From Haliclystus octoradiatus (lineage: Eukaryota; Cnidaria; Staurozoa; Stauromedusae; Haliclystidae), in assembly GCA_916610825.1 (NCBI GenBank), contig OU744448.1:17297936-17361935 (forward strand): a stretch of DNA of 64,000 nucleotides, written 5' to 3'. The translations under genes were made by a program, and so were the position numbers. Numbering within the stretch: position 1 is the stretch's first letter; every line of letters starts with the position of its first letter. This document shows positions 27,201 through 33,327 of the stretch, in pieces. The notes under the pieces are model-generated. The model searched no databases. It was not told the DNA's origin and worked only from the letters and a program-made list of their open reading frames with translations.

Positions 27201-28841
27201 TCATTATTCGTTTGTATTTGTACTAAGTTTGCCAAACATTTATGCTTTCAAGCGGCTAATAATTAAATGATTCAAGAAAAATGATGTTAAATTTGTAGTT
27301 TTTCATGTTCTTTCGGATAAAGATGTAGTGATGTATTCAAATTAGAATGCGATACTTTTCAAGTTGGGAAGAAGGACCGAAATTGATAAGAAAAGTTAGA
27401 TCAAAACAAAGATCTGCCATATTGTTTATAGTCAAAACCATAGCAACAGAACGAAAAGTACTGGATCGAGCGCGTCCAAGGATCGGAAAATTCAATTTCA
27501 AAATGGAGATTGCACATTTTACTTTCAATTTCTTAATACAAACCGTAGACAGATTTAGTAACCTTCTGCTTCACCCAAACATGTCTAACAGGTAAAATAA
27601 TATATTTCATATGTTTTTATTTTCAAATATCTAAAAAAATCTTCCTCGGACGGATGTAGGTAACTTGAGTTTCGTCAAATAGCTATTGGCCGGCGGACTA
27701 TGTGAGATCATTTTAAGACACAAAGTGCACAACAGCACCATAGTGATAGCACACCAGTTATAAATAATCAAAAGGGGTCTAGAGATAACCAAATCCTCAA
27801 GTTGAAATGGAAGTAATAAAAACCTTAAATTTAAATTCTCATAATTTATTAAATCGCATTGCCTCCGTAATTGGGATTGAACGCATTATATACAGAAAAA
27901 CATGATATAAAAGCTTGATATGGATGAGTAATGATGGGACATTGCCCCCAGTTCTCTAATGAACCAGCCATCACCTTTTTAAGTTAAATACAATGAGAAT
28001 GAACCTTGTAAGATACCTAAATTTCAACTCACCAAATTTTGAGAACTGTTCGTCAACAGGTATGGATCGTTTCTTCTTCCGCCCCCGTCCAACACCACGA
28101 CCACCAGTTGCAGCAGACCATAACTTTTCATATTCACCTGGTAATAATTTCATTAAAGCAATGACTTATTTTGCCGTAGACGAGTATACTTGGTTAAAGT
28201 TGGTTTTAGTATCAAGGGGTCTCCTTTGATGGAATCTGTTGCTGTTATTGACCAATAGAAACGTGGCTATCAGGGGAACCCCCTTTCACATGGAACCTTA
28301 TGGCAAGATATAGTCCAATATTGAAGCAAATTGAACATATTTCACAAAAAGCTGTTACAAGCATGGTGTTTCAAAAATGAGCATTCTTAAACCAAATATA
28401 AAGAACACAAACCCACTACATGCTAATTGAAAATCTTGTGGCATGCGATGTTCACAGTTTTTCCCAAACTGCAGTCGGATAATTCTTAACTAATCAAATG
28501 ATGTGACTATTGCATGTTACATGGATGGTGGTTGTCTAATTTGTTTGTCTAGCTTTTAACTGGTAATAACATCTCTACACCTGTGAAAACAGTACAGGAG
28601 TGAATAAACTGTTCATGAACAGTTCAGGAAAATTGGAGCCATCCATGAACTGTTCATGAACTCCTGAACTGTTTTTCGCAGTGGTGAGTATCTGATGTTA
28701 ATTATTTGTCTTATTACACACTTTTCAAACTGTCCTGGTTTTGCTGTCTGTATTTACATTGTGAGATTATTATGAACTTACCAGCAGAATAAAATCTTCT
28801 CTGTGTGCTTTGAATTGCTGTTTGGTAGTTTTTATTTTGTC
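232..28841 (-). CDS. MRPS5: Mitochondrial ribosomal protein S5 (uS5m), multi-exon, 3' end outside window
   Basis: This encodes the small-subunit mitoribosome protein that carries the bacterial S5 fold. Exons in transcript order are 28841-28782 (tentative), 28137-28033, 3471-3274, 3190-3068, 2432-2386, 1859-1802, 1261-1199 and 368-232. Every join after the first is GT-AG with matching codon phase. Recognisable blocks are a Lys/Arg-rich GRGVGRGRKKKR, FWPGF, GWSGHKWPGKSAGAP (animal-specific S5m motifs), then the S5 core with GNRNGVVGWAIGKGQ and GHGLRCQRIVRTICDLAGIKD. The last visible exon ends in phase 0 before a good donor (GTGAGA at 231), so the C-terminal exon(s) lie left of the window. The start codon is unresolved. 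The 28841-28782 exon encodes a Gln/Ser/Arg-rich run ending RRFYSA, typical of a mitochondrial presequence border. One intron (3472-28032) has swollen to 24.6 kb with transposons. Confidence 0.9.
818..1061 (+). repeat. SINE body copy (tRNA-derived family), 5' truncated
   Basis: This segment matches, in opposite orientation, the body of the element at 13320-13633. Shared blocks include GGTCAACTCAGCCTTG, CATCAAATGAGTACCATCT and the tail motif GTACGAGTGCCTTTGGTAGG. The tRNA-like head present in the other copy is missing here. It lies in an MRPS5 intron. Confidence 0.6.
1993..2225. repeat. MITE-like repeat rich in TTCATGAAC, family member 1
   Basis: It begins CCCCTGTGAAAATAGT and contains many palindromic TTCATGAA boxes. 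Related sequences occur at 28578-28684, 38160-38480, 39070-39210 and 49855-50000. It lies in an MRPS5 intron. Confidence 0.5.
2817..2854. repeat. Short perfect-arm inverted repeat
   Basis: The arms GATATCTCACAAG and CTTGTGAGATATC flank a short loop, forming a 13-bp hairpin within an MRPS5 intron. No associated gene is visible. Confidence 0.6.
3500..5900. other. Intronic DNA without recognisable genes
   Basis: This is the first part of the giant MRPS5 intron. It has a short run of TTCATGAAC-type repeat near 4030-4095 and several small open frames with no family resemblance I can name. One frame at 3789-4028 has a cysteine pair in CNICFIGNL and might be a protein relic, but I cannot identify it. 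Confidence 0.4.
5932..7640 (+). pseudogene. CACTA/EnSpm transposase relic (Transposase_21 and DUF4218 regions)
   Basis: A broken gene keeps its old order in several exon-like pieces. At about 5940-6240 there is a block with STDGIDPLQKA, WPMSVSLPNYP and LLVDDLNSLNG followed by YDSFRGENF. A Cys piece, GYRGCSSCNLKG, lies at about 6333-6389 after an intron. RQYLSIDDPLR and a Lys-rich run with the acidic DAMH motif follow at 6480-6780, and the DUF4218-like HILIHLFEAIKTNGP...WMYPYERL at 7470-7570. In EnSpm transposases these blocks occur in this order. Frame changes near 6020 and 6490 and in-frame stops show that it is dead. Terminal CACTA repeats and target duplications were not located, so element borders are unknown. 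The family is clear from the combined motifs; exact exon ends are not. Confidence 0.7.
7880..10179 (+). pseudogene. Relic of a large transposon-type protein with PIN/FEN-like nuclease end, 5' part
   Basis: These pieces collinearly resemble the intact 1648-residue protein encoded at 19657-25436, but they belong to a distinct lineage. Visible blocks are an N-terminal stretch with LIEYFGDNILIAVVDGKSS (~8020-8100), RFLRLGGFHLTTYEY (~8490-8525), AVKHMLTGKAISRAIRGH (~8600-8650), SDREWSGAWTDLAIEQ with SGGLTGGS (~9210-9315), and the first half of the nuclease-like domain with IWELAKSP, FVLDGGALLH and FFDGYREELSTKSVTHQRR (9832-10165). Stops and frameshifts are frequent. At 10179 the frame is cut by a Penelope-like element and resumes at 12053. 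I name no function beyond the nuclease-like motifs; the rest of the protein is unknown to me. Confidence 0.65.
10168..10179 (+). repeat. Left target-site duplication of Penelope-like element 1
   Basis: GACTTCATTTCC here matches GACTTCCTTTCC at 12053-12064 in 11 of 12 positions. The host reading frame (...KKDDF then DFLSKVENK...) is continuous across the two copies. Confidence 0.7.
10321..11163 (+). pseudogene. Penelope-like reverse transcriptase
   Basis: RT motifs appear in order: HIYGLPKTHKP (motif 1-2 region), SYDVESLFTNVP (motif A with catalytic Asp), GVAMRSPLGPLMANAFM (motif B, with Arg where Gly is usual), YVDDT (motif C, the catalytic YxDD) and ISFLGITID (motif D/E). This spacing and the LPKTHKP block are typical of Penelope-like RTs rather than LINE or LTR enzymes. 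Sequence from about 10225 (GKGRPRKIDHPV) is in frame upstream, so the ATG at 10321 is not a true start. The frame is broken just after 11163; related thumb-like sequence continues in another frame at 11169-11408. Confidence 0.85.
11427..11828 (+). pseudogene. GIY-YIG endonuclease domain of Penelope-like element 1
   Basis: The domain reads VVYCFECDSCEANYVGFTSQ (the GIY and YIG positions), followed by an H-rich segment, then HEMLAIRRIKPTLNTQ, which holds the conserved Glu of GIY-YIG nucleases and the terminal P-x-LN motif. It is separated from the RT by a frameshift and a stop. In Penelope-like elements this domain nicks the target. Here the whole polyprotein is interrupted, so the copy is probably inactive. 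Confidence 0.8.
12053..12850 (+). pseudogene. Relic of PIN/FEN-like nuclease end, 3' part
   Basis: This continues the pseudogene cut at 10179. DFLSKVENKQDF is followed by GDADSFVVKAIES and VGDDTDLLILLCYHA, which carry the third to sixth acids of FEN-type nucleases. Then AFLVCDTTSRGFGK (seventh acid followed by a Gly/Lys turn as in the H2TH region), SAAGGMHFWLY, LRYRRYCENI, LPPTSATIKQHSYR and finally WIDHKYDFLPTQWGWKF. The same order is seen in the intact protein at 19657-25436 (HEEADTRLFL, PDTDVAVIG, GCDSVSSFKGKG, LPPCRSTLELH, GHGWEKEE). Frameshifts near 12310 and 12720 separate the blocks. Confidence 0.65.
12865..13170 (+). pseudogene. LINE endonuclease fragment
   Basis: The open frame reads IDLIYVNYTNGVIRSDAIH, then MGVSDHSLAFYVIK. 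The SDH motif with its catalytic His and the following hydrophobic strand is the C-terminal signature of APE-type LINE endonucleases. It is cut on both sides, with a stop near 13057. No RT is attached. Confidence 0.6.
13320..13633 (-). repeat. tRNA-derived SINE
   Basis: On the minus strand the element opens with a tRNA-like head: GGGGTGATTAGCTCAGTTGG with an A box, then a B-box-like GGTTCAAATCCCC at 13558-13570. The body that follows is shared with 818-1061. The head-to-body order marks a tRNA-derived SINE rather than a true tRNA gene, because no clean anticodon arm can be drawn. Confidence 0.7.
13790..14800 (+). pseudogene. Ngaro-type gag relic
   Basis: The fragments resemble the gag of the intact Ngaro element at 43065-44180. 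QPFIIGPGSSPISSKLVTK parallels its [19 protein letters not shown], then GKFVELGDL, KAFREHAAAANIVDWSVIN, and a decayed Cys/His segment near 14560-14660. Several frame changes occur and there is no RT or recombinase, so this is a gag-only remnant in the MRPS5 giant intron. Confidence 0.7.
14800..15640. other. Intronic DNA, nothing recognised
   Basis: No gene or clear repeat is visible apart from an AAAAAT-type simple run at 15407-15437. Confidence 0.4.
15640..16880 (+). pseudogene. Ty1/copia pol relic (reverse transcriptase)
   Basis: The copia RT is easily read: WELVTLPYNMNIVGCKWMFK, KARLVVQEYSQQEGTDYDE, FAPVARYTSIRTILSLA, VHQMDVQTAFLDGEL (motif A), LYGLKQSARFW (motif B) and ALYVDDLIIA (motif C, YVDD). 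A TGA where Gly is expected ends the main frame at 16525 (GEIHFCL then stop). Reading then continues through RFGMDECKPVSTPL, a frameshift near 16660, AAIGSLVYASKATRLDISV and a stop at 16803, then VKRIFRYLKGT. Sequence homology ends near 16880, before RNase H is complete. No LTRs, protease or integrase were found, so it is a dead, truncated copy. Confidence 0.85.
17338..18185. repeat. Inverted-repeat (foldback) element
   Basis: The arms at about 17340-17415 and 18105-18180 are reverse complements with small differences. Both contain GATTCATTCAC followed by AAGAATAGGGT and an AGTCTGCGTTACAGAC-like stretch. The interior is AT-rich without a coding frame. It is a probable MITE; terminal duplications were not resolved. 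Confidence 0.55.
18586..18715. repeat. hAT-like terminus relic
   Basis: On the minus strand it starts CAGGGATAGGAATA and continues with repeated GTTACTT/AAGTAAC boxes, the usual look of hAT ends. A related end lies at 60444-60546. No transposase is attached. Confidence 0.45.
19177..19480 (+). repeat. Left long terminal inverted repeat of the 8.5-kb transposon
   Basis: It is the reverse complement of 27405-27700 with moderate divergence and several short gaps. The outer 13 bp are identical. Conserved inner blocks such as CTTAAGTTACC, GCAGAAGGTTA and TCTCCATTTTGAAA suggest protein-binding or promoter sites. Confidence 0.75.
19657..25436 (+). CDS. 1648-residue transposon protein: Cys/His N-terminus, unknown centre, FEN/PIN-like nuclease end, CXC tail
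   Basis: Four exons join without breaks: 19657-19729, 19812-19937, 20455-20760 and 20995-25436 (stop included). All junctions are GT-AG in phase 1 and the total is divisible by three. The long open frame starting 20964 is therefore not the real start. Residues ~164-230 hold CIFCQ and later Cys/His (YHNSCYSNY), a likely zinc site. The centre has WDNND (D560), VMDQAVYAKA (D729), RLGGFH (H758) and CFAYDRPNYSRY (~D922). The C-terminal part aligns by motif with FEN1/XPG nucleases: IDG (D1215), VVFDTYPDDS (D1259), HEEADTR (E1362, D1364), SPDTDV (D1390, D1392) and GCDSVSSFKGKGKK (D1447). A Cys-rich tail (~1588-1625) resembles a CXC motif. It is intact and so possibly active. The nuclease reading is inference; the central region could hold a separate transposase core. 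Confidence 0.8.
25553..25558 (+). promoter_or_regulatory. Poly(A) signal of the transposon gene
   Basis: AATAAA lies 117 bp after the stop codon and just before the tandem array. Confidence 0.6.
25592..26598. repeat. Six-copy 167-bp tandem array inside the transposon
   Basis: The marker GTATCTCG recurs at 25601, 25768, 25935, 26102, 26269 and 26436, an exact 167-bp period. Copies differ by only a few bases, so the array is young or homogenised. Each unit contains AGCATGC and its inverse GCATGCT about 50 bp apart, plus ACTGTATGGCCAGT, a partial palindrome. A decayed further copy may follow at 26640-26710. Confidence 0.95.
27405..27700 (-). repeat. Right long terminal inverted repeat of the 8.5-kb transposon
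   Basis: This is the partner of 19177-19480. Small open frames on both strands here are by-products of the repeat. Confidence 0.75.
28578..28684. repeat. Compact MITE of the TTCATGAAC family
   Basis: It begins CCTGTGAAAACAGT and ends ACTGTTTTTCGCAGTGG, near-inverse termini. The interior is almost palindromic around AACTGTTCATGAACAGTT. At about 107 bp it is the best-defined member and shows the family's ends. Confidence 0.65.
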
Positions 28842-28859
28842 CTTGGAACAGTAGATTAA

Positions 28860-30440
28860 AAAAATAAAGTAAGTTTTATGGTTCATGACATTATGTAATG
28901 ATAGACCAAATTGATATTTGGCGTAGATTATCACTTCAAATAAATCGGCAAACATGTGTGTCCTGTCACCAGCTAAACACATTTCAGTCACATTGGATTG
29001 ATATCAGCCTGTGTGCAGATAGACTTTTTCTTCGTATACTCTGTCAGCGCATTAGCCAATTGCTCTTCCACTATCACTGTTTTGGTAGTGCTGGTATGTT
29101 GGAATTGGCTAATAACAATAAGAACAATTGGGAACTCGGCATGTATTTTAAAGAATGAAAAATGAGTAATGACAGGAAACCACACTAGGTAGACATTGAT
29201 TTAATATGAATTCAGAACAAACACTTAGTATGTCATACTTGGCACCAATACGCAGATGGACAAGACAAAGGATAAGTCTGACTGTACACAGGCTAGATTT
29301 ATATATGCAGTTCGCACAATTATATAGAAAATGAAAAAATGCGACGAAGCGGTATGCAACTTGATAAGCCTCATTTCCAAAAATTGTTATACTACATTCA
29401 GAAAAGCTACGTCTGCTCATAGTTGGCCGTATATGAGAGCTTTTATTCAATGAAAATGAGAGCACAAGGACTCAAAGTAGTTATCATTTCTAAAAACAAT
29501 TTCAAATTACAAGTGCCTTGAGCTTATGTGATTTTTGATGGAACTTTGTTGTTTTAACAAGTTGGTGCCAAATTGTAGGGGACGTGAAGCCAGATGATTT
29601 TATTGAATTATTCAATATTTAAGATGCCATATGGGGCTCAACTTGTTTACATGGAACTGCGAATCAAAGCATGCAATCACAACTAAATAGAGTTTCTAGT
29701 TTTTTGGTCTAATCACATACCAGCAATAATTTCTCAATTCTCAAGAGATGTGTGATTTTGAGAAATTCAGTACAAAAAATCCACCAACATGGTGTAAATT
29801 AATCCTGAACTGAACACGAAACTGTATGATTTCCTATACATACTCTTTTTATTTTATTTGATCAAATTGAGATTATTTTTTACGGTGGTTCAGGCCCACA
29901 GAACACGGAACTCAGAATACAGCATAAAAAGTATCAAATATTCTTATTTTTCGCTGCTGTTCCAAGCGATATTTAACTCTTTGCGGCCCAAGTTAAATAT
30001 GGCTTCCACACAAGTTTTCAAAGAAATATGGCGCAACAATATGTACAGCGATAATCATTTAGCTCTTGTCAATCTTATATCATTTAAAGAATCAAATATT
30101 ATATATATATATAAAGAGAATTACACAGACTTCCGTTTGATTATTTTTTTGTTTCAATCAAGAGACAAATAGCAAAGCTTCAGAGGAATCAAACACTCAT
30201 CAGAGTGAAAAATTATTGGTTGATAATGTAAACAACATCATGAAATATCAATTTTAAGGAGGATTGTTTTATGAAGGCTAGATTTTATCTTGAAACATTA
30301 TTTGTTTGATTTTAGAGCAATTTTACTTTCACATAAATTTTTGTTTTCATAAATCATATTAACACGCTGTCCAACAAAAAATAATATCACCTAATCTTGG
30401 GTACACCAAATATCCAATTAAGAATTGCAAAATAATTGTA
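28860..30440. other. Intronic or intergenic DNA, nothing recognised
   Basis: There are several short open frames but none with a recognisable domain. This interval lies between the tentative MRPS5 exon at 28.8 kb and the candidate first exon at 32.9 kb. Confidence 0.4.
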
Positions 30441-31685
30441 GGGGAGAGCGGGGTGAAATGGAACGGGGGTGAATCGGAATACGCAACTTCTAAAGACTCA
30501 AAAATTACAAAATTGCAGCAGAACATTGTTCTTATATAGTCTAAACATTGTGTAAAGTTTCATTTCGATACATAAAGTAAATAAAATATTATAAGCCTTT
30601 GAAAATTTGTACGCACGATGCAAGTCATTCGCTTTTCACATCGCGTTTGATTTTATTTTCATTTCTTCACGCATCAGGTGTTATTGCATACCATTGTGTA
30701 GAGAATTTCCGTGTTATGACGTAGGCAGTTGTTATTTTCGTCTTTTCCAGCAAACTTTCTAGTAAATAGTGCTTATGTTGCAAGATTCACGATGGGGTTG
30801 AATGGAACACGGCGGGAAACATTTCAATCACAGTCTGGCTTCACACTGCTTTGCTTTGTTGTTGCTCCGCCTTTGATTTCACACCAAGAAGAAATCATTC
30901 AAATTAATCCATTAAATTTGTTCAATTGCCTCTTTTCATTAGTAAATAGCCTTGTATTATTTCTATGAACCACTGATCTTTTTGTTGTTTTATTTTCAAC
31001 GTAAAATTAATGAGTTTGTATTGTCTTGTTTTGACTTATTATTTCCCTCGTGAATCAGTGTGAATTATAATGTAAACAAAACATTTGCATGAGCGGTTTC
31101 TTTGAATTTGACACCTTCGGAAGGAAAGCGACTTTTTCGAAGGACTTAATGAAATTAAATGTTGTTTTATTCATATTATATTGGTTAAATCTAATTAAAA
31201 CCCATTTGAATGATTAACTTTACTCATATTCTCTGAATTATAACTGAAATTTGAAAAATTATACTGGTACGGGAAAATGTTATCATGTTTTACGGAGACG
31301 CATTTTTTCGAATGGAAAATAATAATCTTATAAATTTATATTTGGAAGTAAGTTTCTTTATCTATCTAATTTATTACTGTTGATATCAATTTTTAAAGGC
31401 TCAATAGCTATGATACTCAATTTATTTGAACAAATTCGATGAAATAATGGTAAATTTGTGATCATTCCGTTTCACCCCACATTTTCGCAAAATTGCGGTT
31501 TTGAAAAAATGTCATTCTTCCTTTAAACATTGTTTCAACTTTGATTTGACAATATTCAGGTATTTTGCATTATAAACTTCAGACAATTTCCTACAAATCG
31601 ATATCAAAATTGTGAGTTTTGCGTGAGCCGTTTTGGAGCAATAATTTTTTTAAGAAAATTTGTTCCAATTCACCCCGCTCTCCCC
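30441..31685. mobile_element. 1.25-kb TIR element with TA target duplication
   Basis: The termini GGGGAGAGCGGGGTGAA and its inverse match over 24 bp with one mismatch. Both sides are flanked by TA (30439-30440 and 31686-31687). The interior has no transposase, and further CACCCC-type motifs lie near the right end (31470-31480). A TA duplication fits a Tc1/mariner-type or similar nonautonomous element. Confidence 0.8.
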
Positions 31686-32930
31686 TATGATCTGCTTCAA
31701 GCATTGTTGTTTAGTAAAAACTTTATTTCTTTATTAGCAAATACTCAAAACAGGTTAGCTTGTTCAACAGATTGTTCCGGGGCTCGACCCACCGTTATAT
31801 TTTACGAAGTGGATAATGTCCCGGCAGCCGGAATCCTGATTACTAGCGATAATGTTCCGTGCGTCTTTTGCGCATGCGTTATCTGTTGTCTGCTTTTCTC
31901 TCACATTAGTTCAAGATGCAATGGCGATGGACGGTCCTGTTCCTCAATCACGTTAGTAACAATTCTGTTCATCAATTTAATCTTAGAATATATAAAAGAA
32001 TTTAAAATGAGAGTGCTAGAGAGTGAAAACACTATAGCATATAGTATCAGTTACAGGATTATATACAGGATATATTACAGGACAATATTTCAATAACAAT
32101 ATCAATATGATCTGAATCTATAAAACAGTCACCGTTCAACAGAATGACCTTCTCGAGTTACAAACTTCCTTCAAATTACGATATCAACGGCGGCGACACC
32201 TTTCACGGAAATATTTTTAGATTGGCAGATTGACAGCAGACAATTGTAGATTAATCCTTTTTCACAGTGGAAGCCACGTTTTTTAATGCATCGTATTCAA
32301 CCCCATAGTTTCAAAGCAATGATAAAGATTCAAACATTTAAATTAATAAATTTAGATTATTCAGATCATTACCTCCACAGCCATGTAAGCAAAATTTAGA
32401 ATATGTTTTCACAAAGATGACGTATTTGCGTTTGAAAAATATCACCGTTTTCCCCATTTACTTTACGTATTAATTTAGAGGGGCATTGGGACCCCATTTC
32501 CCAATGTCAAATTACAATAAAATTTGTGCACAACTTATTTTCAAAGCATTCTGAGCAAGAAAATCGATAGGCCCGATAACATTTCAAACTTTTATGTTCT
32601 TTGGACCAGTCTCATGTTCATTGGCCAAAGTTTTTTTCAAAATTTGACCTTAAGAGACACGCTTCCCCTTCAAATACGAATTGCTTGCGCATGTCTAATT
32701 TGAAATTTCTAAGTAGGGTAGGCTTCCTCCTAGTTCTACCTAGTGGCACTGGCACCACCACAGTCACCAGTTGCCAGTTGGCAATACTGTCAATCAATAC
32801 ACAACTTCAATTCATTGGCCCATATGGCATATCATTAGATCGAAGCTCATTAACAGGAGAGGTAAAATCCCAAACACTGGACCTAAAATTTAACAAAACC
32901 AATGTTTGCATGATATTGAAATGAGCCTAC

Positions 32931-32965
32931 CTGCTCCAGTATAGGGGAGAACTAATGGCAAACAT
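32931..32965 (-). CDS. MRPS5: Candidate MRPS5 first exon (tentative)
   Basis: On the minus strand an ATG opens MFAISSPLYWS and runs into a good donor (GTAGGC). The peptide looks like a mitochondrial presequence and the position is head to head with COX16. However, its phase (2) does not fit the exon as drawn at 28841-28782, which needs phase 1. Either a weaker internal acceptor (before CACACAG) is used, another exon intervenes, or this is not the first exon. Confidence 0.25.
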
Positions 32966-33327
32966 ACTGATTTAGCATTGTGACTTTGACAGCGAATAAG
33001 TTTGGAGAAAACTGTAGTCAAGACACTGCTAGAGGTGGTGAATTTTTCTGTCAAACCATATCTTGATAGAGATAGCATTATGGCTATATAATGCAATTCC
33101 TTTTAAGTGAGGATCATCATGGCCACATATTAAATTCTTTCAAAGTCAAGAATATAGGCTATAAATCAAACTATTCTCGGACAGGATTAAGTAAGCAAAC
33201 GCCATCCACTGCTGTATGTTTGTCTTATGTCTGTACTGTTTGAAAAAGAGGTCAAAAGCATCATCAATAACATGGAAGAGTTTATTGGACCTACTCAGGG
33301 TCTACTTATTCTTTCAAATTAAATGCG

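Larger units (their letters stand above)
19177..27700 (+). mobile_element. 8.5-kb DNA transposon with long inverted termini and an intact large gene
   Basis: The element begins TAGTCCGCCGGCC and ends with its reverse complement GGCCGGCGGACTA. The similarity continues inward for roughly 300 bp (about 19177-19480 against 27405-27700), including CCAGTACTTTTCGTTC, ACTATGGTTT-like and ACAATATGGCAG blocks. Flanks allow two readings of the target duplication: TGT outside TAG...CTA, or TA with GTCC...GGAC as ends. Inside are one four-exon gene, a poly(A) signal (25553-25558) and a six-copy 167-bp tandem array. It lies in the giant MRPS5 intron, on the opposite strand to MRPS5. I cannot assign it to a named superfamily from sequence alone. 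Confidence 0.8.

Noticed and set aside
31623-32096. 157-residue plus-strand frame
   Set aside because: It begins inside the right end of the TA-flanked MITE and has repetitive YRIIYRIYY-type low-complexity sequence at its end.
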